Below are positions 22,191 to 32,893 of a stretch of 64,000 bases of DNA, in pieces. The stretch lies in the NCBI GenBank assembly GCA_028829895.1, contig CM054177.1, positions 41,620,664 through 41,684,663 on the forward strand. The letters are read 5' to 3'. The notes beneath the pieces are model-generated. The model was given only the letters and a program-made list of their open reading frames with translations. It was not told the DNA's origin and did not search any database. The DNA is from Sinotaia quadrata (taxonomy: Eukaryota > Mollusca > Gastropoda > Architaenioglossa > Viviparidae). The stretch's first letter is position 1, and each line of letters begins with the position of its first letter. A program made the translations under genes and the position numbers.

Positions 22191-22460
22191 TGATTACTTG
22201 TTTGTTTGTTCAATTTATTACTTGTATCATTGTTTCGTTTCGTTTCCGAATATTTTTCTTGTTTGTTTCGGTTCAAATTATTTGTTTGTTTTCTTATTGA
22301 CTTGATTATTTGTATTATATTTTTATTTCGTTTAGAACATTTTTTGTTTGTTTTAGTTTTAGTTGGGTTTGTCTTTGTTTGTTTAATTCATTATGTGTTG
22401 TTTCTTTCGTTTTTATATTTGTTTTTATTTTTGTTTCTGTTTTAATATCTCATTTGTTTG
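22191..22460. repeat. TTTG/TTTC-rich low-complexity tract
   Basis: Dominated by irregular gtttgttt and ttcgtttc runs, without a fixed period. The 79-codon Phe/Leu/Val-rich ORF across it reflects the T-rich composition. Confidence 0.8.
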
Positions 22461-22639
22461 TCTAAATTTCACTTTGGTGCAAGTTAGGCAAGATAAATAA
22501 TAATATGCATTTTATTGAAACATTTCTGTTCTATTGATTATTTTAATCGCGCTGTGTTTTTGTGTGTTTGCAGTCCCGGCTTACCATTGGGACAAAATGC
22601 TTTCTTCCATTACAGTGGAAAAAGCTTAAACCCTCTGTA
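22461..22639. other. No gene recognised
   Basis: Short spacer without features. Confidence 0.4.
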
Positions 22640-22862
22640 AGCTTTTAAAGTAAATGTTAGCGTTAACTTTGAAAATTAAATGTTAGCGCTGACTTCAAGA
22701 GTTAAAAGTAGCATTGACGTTGAAAGTTAAGTGATCGTGATGACTTTGAAAGTTAAATGTTAGTGTTGACTTTGAAAATTAATTGTTAGCGTTGACTTCA
22801 AAATTTAAAAGAGTTGTTAACTTCGAAAGTTAAATGATAGGGTTGACTTTAAAAGTTACATA
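22640..22862. repeat. About 27-30 bp imperfect minisatellite, 8 or so copies
   Basis: Units share gttgactttgaaagttaaat and gttagc, with many point differences and small indels. Confidence 0.88.
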
Positions 22863-23844
22863 ACAGTGTAGACACTTGAATTCTGTTGATCACTGTAAAA
22901 TTCCGCACTCCTGTTTTTTCCATCCCCCACAGACAAACGTAAACAATGTTAATATTTATTATTATTATTATTTATCACGAAAAAACGTATCGTGATTTTT
23001 AATCAAACAACACTCAGTTTTAACATTTCTAAGGAGCAGAAATAAAACTAATAAATGCATTTTAAAATGTTGGAAAGAGTGTATGATTCAGTGTGTGTTC
23101 TTGTGTGTATGTAAACGCGTGAATTATGTGTGTGCGTGTGTGCGTGCGTGCGCTCGGATGTCTGTATGCGTGCAGTGTGCAAGTATGTCGCGTTTTGTGT
23201 TGGTACATTAAAAGGTAAAAACAAAAGTTGTTTTCTGAAAGAAGAAAGTAATCAATAATCGACGGAGAGATGTTAATGAGTATAGTCGCATTAGTTGTTA
23301 ATACACTTAGTTTAGAAATAATATATGCCTTTAGAGCATTATATTGAAATATTTAAAGATAGTGAAAATAAATACATTTTATTTGAACGATCTGCTTATT
23401 ATTATTTCTTATTGTTGTTAAGATTTTCTTTTAAAATATAAAATTGTCTGTGCATTGATAATGGCATTATAATGGAGAGGTATTACAATATGAAATTCCA
23501 ATCTAAGGGAAACTATTTATGTTTTGCTCTTTTTTAAAACGATTTCTAAATCGTCTCCCTTTTCCATCTTTCTCGCTGGGTCACGTAGCCTTTTCATCCA
23601 GTTTATTTACCCTCTGCTCAGACAAACTACACAGATCTTGATAAATTAAACTGTCAGAAATAGCTCAAATACTAGAAAAGGTTTCTTGTTGAATGTGTAT
23701 TTCAATCCTTTTTAAAAAAAAAAAATTATGCGTTTCATTTTGATATAACTATTAAAATAAATAAGATCACAATTTTGGTTTCAATCAGCCATAAAGCAAG
23801 GAGATATCAAACTAATATAATTTTTCCCCAGAGAAGCAGCATTA
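22863..23844. other. No gene recognised
   Basis: No ORF of 60 codons. A short (TTA)n lies at about 22954-22975 and GT-rich sequence at 23090-23170. Confidence 0.45.
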
Positions 23845-23965
23845 AGTAAATTGAAAATAATTTATTTTTCCAGATAAAGGAGAAATGAGTAAACTAAAAA
23901 TATTTATTTCTTCAGATAAGGGAAAATAAGTAAATTGAAAATATTTTATTTTTCCAGATGAACTG
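23845..23965. repeat. About 50-bp imperfect repeat, 3 copies
   Basis: Units share gtaaattgaaaata.ttta, then tttttccagata, then gggaaa. Confidence 0.83.
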
Positions 23966-24654
23966 ACACAAGTAAATATGTTCATGCGATATTGGAGTTC
24001 TCCTTCTTGACAGTTTAATGCTGAGTAGCTTGGATTTCACCAGTAAAGAGAGACAACCATATTGTTTCAGAAAATATAAAACTATTTTGTTTTGAAATAA
24101 TGTGTTTAACAAAGGCAGAATAAAATCGAACAGTTCATTATTTACAAACCTGTTTGACCCATATTTGTTTTTTGGTTTTTTTATCCAAACACGTTCTTGG
24201 TGACTTATTATTATAACTCGACAGCTTGAAAATTATTAGATTGTATTTTTATTTTTCTTCTTTCATTGTGTCAAGTGCAGCAGAGAGTCATCTCGAAAAA
24301 GAATCTGAACGCTTGCAAATGAGATAAGACCTTGATAATCGTCAAGAATGGGTAAATCGATAGAAAATTGCTTTACACGTTCCAATGAGCCAAGTCTTGA
24401 CATTCACTAAATGGAAAAACAACATAAATCATTTTTGCTGCAGTCAATACTAACCAATACAACAAGCCAGTACTTTCAAATATTTAGGGAATGAAATCAC
24501 AGTTAGCTTATCATGGAACAAGAGCTTGATAAAGTTAGTTTTATAAAGGCATTAACAATCATTATTTTAAATATAGTTTTAAGACCTTTAATCAAAACAT
24601 GAGACAAGCGATTTTATAATCTATCTGTCCGACCACACGTTGACTTCTAAATTT
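23966..24654. other. No gene recognised
   Basis: No array or motif seen. Confidence 0.4.
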
Positions 24655-24995
24655 CAGTTTGAGACTTCTTTACAGACAACGTAACTAAAGTGCAGTTCAA
24701 TTTGGGACTTCTTTAGGTCTTTTACAGATAAAACTTTACAAAAGTGTAGTTTTGTTTGGGACTTATCTACAGACAAAAAAATGTAACTAAAGTGCAGTTC
24801 AATTTGGGACTTCTTTAGGTCTTTTACAGATAAAACTTTACAAAAGTGTAGTTTTGTATGGGACTTCTCTACAGACAAAAAAGCGTAACTAAAGTGCAGT
24901 TCAATTTGGGACTTCTTTAGGTCTTTTACAGATAAAACTTTACAAAAGTGTAGTTTTGTTTGGGACTTCTCTACGTATAAAATATTAGAAAGTTT
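24655..24995. repeat. 102-bp minisatellite, about 3 copies
   Basis: The marker cagttcaatttgggacttct occurs at 24693, 24795 and 24897, giving a period of exactly 102. Within each unit a second tttgtttgggacttctctac repeats the first half, so the unit is itself a diverged dimer. The minus-strand ORF here repeats every 34 residues because 102 is a multiple of three. Confidence 0.95.
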
Positions 24996-25245
24996 GGGAC
25001 TTCTCTACACATAAAACATTAGAAAGTGTAGTTTATTCTCTACACATAAAACGTTAGAAAGTGTAGTTCATTCTCTACACATAAAACATTAGAAAGTGTA
25101 GTTCATTCTCTACACATAAAACATTAGAAAGTGTAGTTCATTCTCTACACATAAAACATTAGATAGTGTAGTTTATTCTCTAGAAGGTGTAATTCAGTTT
25201 GGGACTTCTCTACGCATAAAACATTAGAAAAGTGTAGTACTTCCT
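24996..25245. repeat. 35-bp minisatellite derived from the 102-bp unit
   Basis: About five copies of ctctacacataaaacattag then aaagtgtagttcatt. The words gggacttctctac, ataaaac and gtgtagtt are shared with the 102-bp array just upstream, so this is a sub-repeat amplified from it. Confidence 0.92.
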
Positions 25246-26364
25246 ACATTCTGGATCCAATTGCAGCCGCATTGCATCCAACCAAACATGTAAATAATAT
25301 TTTACTTTGATTTTAGGTTTTCTTGCATCCATTGAAAGGAAACTATTTTAGTAGATTAAATATATTTAAATTTGAAAGTGTCTTGTTCTTCAGCCAGTAC
25401 ATGGCATAACTTAGAATGTGTTGTGATCAAATTATTATGAATTTAAAAACATGATATTGTGATAATTAAAAACCTATATCACAGACAATTAGGATAAGAT
25501 ATTAATAATTTATAGAAAGTTTCCTTGCTATTACAATAGAATGTCCCGATCCCTTACTTTCTGAAAGCTGTGTTCGTCCCTCTTAACTTTTGGTAATATG
25601 TTGTTAAATTGTTCATTACCGGCACTTGTATCTGCTCTTCCTGCGCATTTTCATTATAGTGCTCAGCAACCACACAATATATGAAAATTATATCATTTCA
25701 AAATAAAAGGTGGAAGATAGTCTATTATAAAATTTCTTGATATTACAGATTATTTATATTTTAGCAAATATTTCTCTTATTTTTTCAAGAGTTAAATGTC
25801 TTGTTACACGAAGGCAATAAAACTATTGAAATAAAATAGTTCGCATTCTGTGGATTGGTTGCGTTATTTCAACCTCTTCTGCGTAATGTGTATTACAAAC
25901 GTAATATACCGTTTAGTAAACTTGCATTTTAATGTTAGGTTTCATAGACTTTTTCTACTGTAGCTCAATAATATTGTTTATTATTATATCTTATATATAT
26001 ATGTATGTATATGTGTGTTCGTGTATGTGAATCTATTGCACTATTTTTAGTTTTTTTAATTTTTTTCTTAAATTACTTTTTAAATTAATTTGTAAATCTG
26101 TAGAAGAAAGTGCAGTGCAATCGTTCCCACCATCTTTATTTTCTACTCAGTCTATGTGAATGAATGCCTATAGTAAAATATTCAATTTATTTTTCTTTGC
26201 ACTGAAATTTAAAATAAACAAACTTAAAAGATTTGGACCCAAAGACTAAATTCATATCATTTTTAATTTATTTTTTCAGTTGGAACATATATTTTCCCTC
26301 AAAAATGGTCTTCTTACCTGTTTCTTATTCCCATGGACTAAAAGATTGTACATCACAGAGCATA
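25246..26364. other. No gene recognised
   Basis: No ORF of 60 codons before 26233. Very AT-rich. Confidence 0.45.
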
Positions 26365-26700
26365 TCAGCATCTGTTGAGGGGTTAATTCACCGTTTGTCA
26401 CATTGCAAAGCCCGCACTAGTCGTGTGGTTAATTGTCATATTGCAGTGTTAGTACCTATTGAGTGGTTAATTCAGCGTTCGTCACATTGAAAAGTCCGCA
26501 CTAGTCGTGTGGTTGTCATGTTGCAGTGTTAGCACCTATTGAGGGGTTAACTCATTGTTCGTCAAATTGCAATGCCCGCACTAGTCGGGATGTTAATTAA
26601 GTGTCGTAGTACAGTGTCAGCACCTGTTGAGGTGTTAATTCAGTGTTCGTCACATTGTAATGCCCGCACTGGGCGTGTGTTTAATTAAGTGTCATATTGC
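26365..26700. repeat. About 84-bp minisatellite, 4 copies
   Basis: Units carry agcacctattgaggggttaa, ttcgtcacattgcaatgccc and gcactagtcgtgtggttaat. The spacing of the ttgagg word is 84, 80 and 89 bp. Each unit looks like two diverged half-units of about 40-48 bp. Confidence 0.9.
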
Positions 26701-27138
26701 AATGTCATCACAAGCTGTGTGTTTAACTAAGTAAGTTGTCACAAATGCAATGTCAACACAAGCTGTGTGTTTTACTAAGTAAGCTGTCATAAATGTAATG
26801 TCAACACAAGCTGTGTGTTTAACTAAGTAAGCTGTCACAAATGCAATGTCATCACAAGCTGTGTGTTTAACTAAGTAAGCTGTCACAAATGCAATGTCAA
26901 CACAAGCTGTGTGATTAACTAAATAAGCTGTCACAAATGTAATGTCATCACAAGCTGTGTGTTTCACTAAGTAAGCTGTCACAAATGCAATGTCAACACA
27001 AGCTGTGGGTTTAACTAAGTAAGCTGTCACAAATGCAATGTCAACACAAGCTGTGGGTTTAACTAAGTAAGCTGTCACAAATGCAATGTCAACACAAGCT
27101 GTGTGACTAAACTAAGTAAGCTGTCACAAATGTAATGT
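26701..27138. repeat. 48-bp minisatellite, about 9 copies
   Basis: Units carry tcaacacaagctgtgtgttt, aactaagtaagctgtcacaa and atgcaatg. Variants tcaac/tcatc and gcaatg/gtaatg are mixed along the array. The minus strand is open with a 16-residue repeat only because 48 is a multiple of three. The array abuts the 84-bp array without a gap. Confidence 0.96.
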
Positions 27139-27958
27139 CAGAATCTATTATTCGAGTTAGCCACTCGTAAGGTGCAATATTACGTGAACATGATTTACAT
27201 TTTGGCTTAGTTGATTGGAATCCTTCATAATGTATTAGAATTTCCGGTTTTTTGATGACATATTCCGAGTTTCCTTGTTTGTTTGCCTTTTCCCCCACTT
27301 TGGCTAACCGAAGATCTAGCTGTCAAGACTCATTTCACCGCATTATTCTGTCAGTGATGGTAATAATCTGTATTCCGGCCCAGCAAGCATGACTTCGGTT
27401 CATAGGGCTGGCTTCACACCATCAAGATTCGGCTTGCAGCACTGAATGCTTTCATGAGACGCCCTCATGCGGAACGATCTCTTTGTTAGGCCATTTCGAC
27501 TGGCTTGAACAGTGACGCTTTCCCAGAAATTGGTGGACATTCAAGCGAGCATTGGAATGACGTTGATAAGGTCACAGTGGGACAGCGTAATTCAATCCTT
27601 CAATAACAAAATGAAAAAAATCGTTGTTTGGGGTTTGTTTAGTGCGTATTATTGTAGTCACTACTGCTATTGATTGCGTGTTGTACAAGTCTTCACTTGT
27701 ACTAGTATGTCCAAGTATGCGCAAGCGTTTATTTATGAAATTTGACGTCATTTCAGCAAAGTCCATGAGCCCAATCTAAAACAACTGGCTCTTAGAAACA
27801 TTACATATCTTTAGTTTTAAGAAAAATTAAAAATAATTTCTTTCTTTGAAAGCAGCAAAACGCAAATCTGTTATGAGGTTAAGAAGATGAAATCATAAGT
27901 TTATGATTTTCTTGAGAGTAACTGTTTTGAAACTATCCGGCCAAAAATGTCAATGAAA
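27139..27958. other. No gene recognised; GC-richer patch
   Basis: Sequence 27300-27560 is less AT-rich than its surroundings but I find no long frame or motif. ORFs of 63-64 codons at 27107-27298 and 27572-27766 (minus strand) are not convincing. Confidence 0.4.
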
Positions 27959-28129
27959 CAAACGCATGCGCACACATCCACATGCAGGCACACACATATA
28001 CACATACTCACCCACGCACACATATACTCTCACACTCACACATACACAAACACTCAAACATGCATACATTCACTCATGCACGCATACAATACACGCATAC
28101 ACGCGCGTACATACACACTCACATGCACA

Positions 28130-28161
<32 letters not shown>
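27959..28161. repeat. Degenerate CA-rich tract ending in (CA)n
   Basis: Irregular acacac with cata, catg and ctca interruptions, ending in about 28 bp of pure CA repeat. Three overlapping His/Thr-rich ORFs here are composition artefacts. Confidence 0.95.
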
Positions 28162-28164
<3 letters not shown>

Positions 28165-28433
28165 GCATACATTTTTATTTTGTGAGAAGACCCGTAACTA
28201 TTCTGAACTCTTTCCAAATTGACACTGCAAAACTATCATCATGGTTCTCGATAATTTTTGTACGTGTTCAAGTTTAGTGAGTTGATGACAGTAGTTTGAA
28301 ATCACTTGAAAATGCATTATCTGCATGTCTCTTAGAAAATCAACCTACGATTCAGTACTGAAACGTCAACTGTTAGTTGTAGGAGCAGATCTGAGTTGTG
28401 TTCGTTTATGTACACTGAGCGTCAAGTGCCATA
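28162..28433. other. No gene recognised
   Basis: Short unique-looking spacer. Confidence 0.4.
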
Positions 28434-28805
28434 ATTGTTCTATAGCACTCCTGAGTGAAGACAGACATGCAGATTATAAAATTGTTCTACAGCACTCCTG
28501 AGTGAAGACAGACAGGCAGATTATATAATTGTTCTACAGCACTCCTGAGTGAAGACAGACATGCAGATTATATAATTGTTCTACAGCACTCCTGAGTGAA
28601 GACAGACATGCAGATTATATAATTGTTCTACAGCACTCCTGAGTGAAGACAGACATGCAGATTATATAATTGTTCTACAGCACTCCTGAGTGAAGACAGA
28701 CATGCAGATTATATAATTGTTCTATTTCACTCCTGAGTGAAGACAGACATGCAGATTAATAATTGTTCTATTTCACTCCTGAGTGAAGACAGACATGCAG
28801 GTTAC
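28434..28805. repeat. 47-bp minisatellite, 8 copies, with an inverted repeat in every unit
   Basis: Units start at 28434 and every 47 bp. They carry attgttctacagcactcctg and agtgaagacagacatgcaga. CACTC-ct-GAGTG forms a perfect 5-bp stem in each unit. The last two units have tctatttcac instead of tctacagcac. Confidence 0.97.
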
Positions 28806-29159
28806 ACGGACTGAGTGGAGTTTCATAACTTGCTTGGTGCATGCTCTAGGAAAGCGAAACTTACGACGATGCACAATAGCGTCAATGGTTGGACACAGTC
28901 AGTATTCTCTGTCCATTGCACATAATCGATTTGAAAGTGTTATCACCTCGTGGAAACTCTTTTTTCGGCAATGTAAAATCCGGAAAATATTACTGTTTCA
29001 TTTGCTCATATTTTATTCTTTTCTCTACCGTATCCGTTATTTTATTTCGTTCTCTAGCAGATTAATTTTAGTGCCAAAGTGGAAGAACTTGTCACGCTGT
29101 ACTGAGGAAGAGGACATTTGATAAATAAAGCCAGTCTGAACACGTAATTAGAAAAGGGG
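28806..29159. other. No gene recognised
   Basis: A 112-codon plus-strand ORF (28783-29121) starts inside the preceding array. Its later part has a hydrophobic stretch of about 20 residues (ILLFHLLIFYSFLYRI). I see no family motif and no splice context, and treat it as chance. Confidence 0.35.
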
Positions 29160-29265
29160 GTTAACTATTGACGTAAAAATTCAATCCGCCAATGAGAATC
29201 GAATCTCAGGAAGCCATTAATGACATAGACCCCGAGGGTACACTTCTCACTAATGTGGCCTTAAG
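29160..29265 (-). repeat. tRNA-like (SINE-type) relic
   Basis: On the minus strand GAGATTCGATTCTC is a T-arm-like stem-loop with a B-box core (GATTCGANTC). It sits at the end of a stretch of about 73 nt from GGCCACATTAGTGAGAAGTG, about the length of a tRNA. The D-arm and anticodon arm are not convincing, so this is not a working tRNA gene. GGCTTC...TTCGAT is shared with the relic at 8.5 kb. Confidence 0.3.
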
Positions 29266-29302
29266 ATGAATAATTTTCAAATGACTTTCATTTCATTACC
29301 TA

Positions 29303-29490
29303 TGGTGGAATAAATTTGCCTATCGCTATTTCTAGACTTAATTGTTAAATAAATTGTTAAATTGTCAAAGTAATCCTACTTGGGCACTCCTTATGATGGT
29401 GTTTTTGTAAGTATATGCTAAAAAATTGTTGACGCAGTCCAAACCATTTCCAACTGGATAAGTAGTATTTCTGACTAATAATTTCACACT
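29303..29490 (+). mobile_element. Family A LTR, 5' fragment
   Basis: The sequence aataaatttgcctatcgc, then aattgttaaattgtcaaagt, then gggcactccttatgatggtg matches the start of the solo LTR (112-212). It matches the inverted copy below 44839 even better, including tttttgtaagt. After about 29415 the alignment continues with a deletion (aaattgttgacgcagtcc versus aaattgctgaagtaatgc) and fades by 29490. Confidence 0.68.
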
Positions 29491-29604
29491 TGTTCATATC
29501 AAATTAATGGGGATGGACCCGAAATTTCTTTGTTAAAGTGTTCCATACTAATCATCTAAGCAATCTGATAGTAGTGTATATTAAATAACCTTCGTATACT
29601 GTAA
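29491..29604. other. No gene recognised
   Basis: Short spacer. Confidence 0.4.
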
Positions 29605-29649
29605 CATGAAGCATTATCACACACACATGAAGCATTATCACACACACAT
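29605..29649. repeat. 21-bp tandem duplication
   Basis: Two copies of atgaagcattatcacacaca. Confidence 0.9.
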
Positions 29650-29873
29650 GAATGCACCTTTGAACTTTAAAAGGAAATTTAAGAGCACATCAACTTATGA
29701 TTATTTGTTTAACTGTAAGCATTCATGTATATATTTCTTATTTTTATGGTTTAATGACAGTCATAGAGCCCATAGGTCCATGACACTAAAGACATTCATG
29801 GCTCTTCAGAAATGCGAATCGATGTCAATTTTTTTCTTTCCTCTTATTTTCCACCCACTCCACACAGCGCAAT

Positions 29874-29876
<3 letters not shown>

Positions 29877-29952
<76 letters not shown>

Positions 29953-29955
29953 ACT
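29877..29955. repeat. (CA)n microsatellite
   Basis: About 68 bp of pure CA repeat, then ctcacacac. Confidence 0.98.
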
Positions 29956-30720
29956 GTTGACAGCAATCATGGTACAGAAAAAAATATATCACTTAATCCC
30001 GAATGACAAGAAATGCAATCAGCTGGAAGTGATTGAAGCAAACGTAATATATATGCTGGGAGAGATAGAAAAAAGAAGAAAATTCAAGGAAAGTGAACTG
30101 CGATTTTAAAACTTTGCGCTACACAATCTACCCCCGCCACTCCATCCTCGCCAACGAAGCGTTGCAGTGTCTTTGGTGAGAGTAGCAAGCAGGTTCTATA
30201 TTAAAAGAGGTGCTGGAACTAATTAACTGTACAGATTCACTTATTAGCAGTATCGCAGGCGTGAGATGTAACTTCCTAAAACCACCTCTTGGATTCAGAA
30301 TCTTGTTAATTTAATGTAATCTTTTGACTCACTTTTTTTTCTTCTCTATTTCGTATTCTTTGTTCAACCTTACTCATTTATTTGCAGTATGAATTTCCAT
30401 TGTTAAAGCTTTGTTGTTTTGAAGTGGAGTTCTGCCTACGTGTCACTTAGTGTTGTCCATGAAACCTGGTATCTTGTCTAACAGGCATTTTTGTATTGTT
30501 TCAGTTAGATCATTGTTTATTTATCCAGTATGGTGGTCAATTTGATTTTTTTAAAATTAGTTTGTTGCTGTTTTATTTTTGTACTTCTAGGGCTGTGCAA
30601 AGCCTATTTTACATGATCGATCACTTCGGGTCTAGAGATTGCTGTTCGCTGGTAATATGGTGTTTAAATCACAGTTCACACATTCTTTTTCTATATCCTT
30701 TACAGTGTGTTGACTTGTAA
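29956..30720. other. No gene recognised
   Basis: T-rich toward 30600. No array or motif. Confidence 0.45.
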
Positions 30721-30890
30721 AGTAAGAGGCTATTATTCGTTTATTGGCTTTATAGTATGAGGCTATTATTTGTTTATTGGCTTTATAGTATGAGGCAATT
30801 ATTCGTTTATTGGCTTTATAGTACGAGGCCATTTATTTTTGTTGGCTTTTGTTTGTATGCTGGCTTTATAGTAACAGGCCGTTATTTGTA
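30721..30890. repeat. 33-bp minisatellite, about 5 copies
   Basis: The marker agta(t/c)gaggc recurs at 30721, 30754, 30787 and 30820 with tattcgtttattggctttat between. A fifth unit near 30871 is diverged. The minus-strand ORF repeats every 11 residues and is an artefact of the period. Confidence 0.94.
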
Positions 30891-31578
30891 TGTTTTCCTC
30901 TTTAGACTAACTCCTCCTTGGTTTTGGAAGCGTTTCAGTAGCACATGTTTTGCTTAAACTCCTTGCAACATTAGTGTCTAGCACATAGATTGTTAATCCG
31001 GGTGAAGTCTAATCCGATACAGAATCACATTTTTCTTTTTCTGTCATAAATGGGATGGGTCGAGATTTTGTAAAAGCAAATGGAAGAAATATGTGATCAG
31101 CTAGATACCCATAGATTTGTACAAAGAAATCAGCATAAATGGCAAATGAAAGTGAAACATTACTTCAGAAACAAAAAAAAGTTAAGTATTTTGAAGTGAA
31201 CACCAAGGGCATCGATATAAATATTTTCAAAAATGTCAAGGTGATTTAAGCATTTATTATGCAATATACGTCAAGGGAAGGATGACGTCACCAAGATGGT
31301 TTGCTTAATATAATGTGGATTGTCGTCTAGAATTCTTTATTATTGTATTGCATTATATTGAATTTATTATTATTACATCAAAAGGGACTAACTCATTCAA
31401 TCCCACTTATATATCCCGATCTTTGCAGGAACCCAGCTGTCATCTTATATCTATGCTGACAGTAAGAAGAGAAAAAAAATATAAAAAATCAAAGTTGTAC
31501 TGCCGCGACTGGCTTATTACCCTAGCTACCACATGGATTGAACTTACGATGAACCTCACATAGATCGCTTCGTTTCTC
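30891..31578. other. No gene recognised
   Basis: No array. An 82-codon plus-strand ORF at 31315-31563 has no recognisable motif. Confidence 0.4.
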
Positions 31579-31716
31579 ACGTGTTTCTTAATTAGGTATG
31601 GATACACTGCCGGACAGTGTTTAGTCATCTCGTTAGTATAATGGTCTACGTGTTTCTTAATTAGGTATGGATACACTGCCGGACAGTGTTTAGTCATCTC
31701 GTTAGTATAATGGTCT
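31579..31716. repeat. Exact 69-bp tandem duplication
   Basis: Copies 31579-31647 and 31648-31716 appear identical. Each ends with tctcgttagtataatggtct, which resembles the 5' end of a tRNA-Asp or tRNA-Glu gene. Confidence 0.97.
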
Positions 31717-31775
31717 ACGGTTCCCTTTTCATTAAACCCAGGGATGTCTGTGGCATCGAAACTAAAGCAATGACC
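31671..31775 (+). repeat. Possible tRNA-Asp/Glu-like relic
   Basis: TCTCGTTAGTATAATGGTCT closely resembles the conserved start of metazoan tRNA-Asp, including the A-box (TTAGTATANTGG). It is followed by a stem-like tract (ggttcccttttcattaaacc) and cccaggg, reminiscent of a tRNA-Glu anticodon arm. The T-arm position (ggcatcgaaac) is poor, so it would be a decayed tRNA or SINE head. Confidence 0.28.
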
Positions 31776-32368
31776 TTAGATGTTCACCCTGAATTAGCCT
31801 TCATTTCGTCGAGGGATACCTTTGACCTGTCATCATAGTTCTCGGGAATGCATGAGGATTTGTGGCTTCATTGACGTTGAGAGATAGCTGGCGAATCTCA
31901 ACTAGAGTCAATAGTGGCAAGCGGGCAAGCTGAAGCTGTGTAAGTTCACAGTAACACGTGTTTATGTATAGGAGTTAGAAGGAAAATGTGTTAAAATAAA
32001 AATTACATGTTGTGTTTATCCTTTCGTTAAAGTCAAGCATTGTGTTCATTTCAATTTTAAAACTGTCAAACCTTAAAATGTGTCACAATGGTCCGTTACT
32101 GTTAAGACAGAAAAGTAAGGCAAATTCCAGGAAAGGTTATGTGAGCTCGGGTCAGACTTTCTAATTGACAGAGACGGTGGCATTCGAAATCAGTTTTACC
32201 ATGGCATGACGAAAGCTGGAATGTATTTCCTATCTTTTGAAAGAGGAAGAGAAAAGCAATTTACCTAGGACCATCTATTTGAGTTGGCATGTATTATGTA
32301 TTATCAATAGTGTGTGAAGCCAGGCTATGACGTAATCACCGTTCCATCTAATATTTCTTCCTCTCTAC
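31776..32368. other. No gene recognised
   Basis: No array or coding motif. Confidence 0.4.
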
Positions 32369-32456
32369 GCGGAACTGGCGGTCGTTTGAGCTTGCTACCA
32401 AAACTTGTGGGCGGAACTGTCGGTCGTTTGAGCTTGCTACCAAAACTTGTGGGCGG
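32369..32456. repeat. 42-bp tandem duplication, GC-richer
   Basis: Two copies of gcggaactggcggtcgtttg then agcttgctaccaaaacttgt. The two overlapping ORFs on opposite strands owe their length to the duplication. Confidence 0.94.
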
Positions 32457-32844
32457 AAGTTCGAAACTGATGGCGCGGCATTTGCTAAAGAGCTGCGCGG
32501 CCGCGCATCTTAAACGGAACATGAATCATAATAGATGATTATCAGAAAATTGGAAGATAAAATTGTATTTGCTGCCTGCTGTGACAAAATTATATAGACA
32601 AAAGTAAGACGAAACATTTGAGTGTTTGGAGCTCGAATGACACATTTCCTTTAGTCAGTTATTTTTATTAGTATGCATGTGGTTGTATGCTACGATAAGT
32701 TTGAACTAATGATAGTTACAGTCTGGTAGACTGGCTAGAATTTTAACGGCAGCTTTGGTAGGTGTAGAGTCTATCATAAAAGAGCAAGTGGCGAGAAGGC
32801 CAGTAGAAACAGTTTGCTAGATAGGTGGCTTGGTAGTGTGATGC

Positions 32845-32893
32845 GCTGTTTGCCACATAGAGTAGCAGGCTGTTTGCCACATAGAGTAGCAGG
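32845..32893. repeat. 24-bp tandem duplication
   Basis: Two copies of gctgtttgccacatagagta then gcag. Confidence 0.93.

Noticed and set aside
26692..27078. 128-codon repeat protein (16-residue period)
   Set aside because: The DNA period of 48 bp is a multiple of three, so one frame is open by default; the array varies without regard to codon position.
28783..29121. 112-codon ORF with a hydrophobic segment
   Set aside because: It starts inside a tandem array and has no conserved feature; the hydrophobic stretch is what T-rich codons give.
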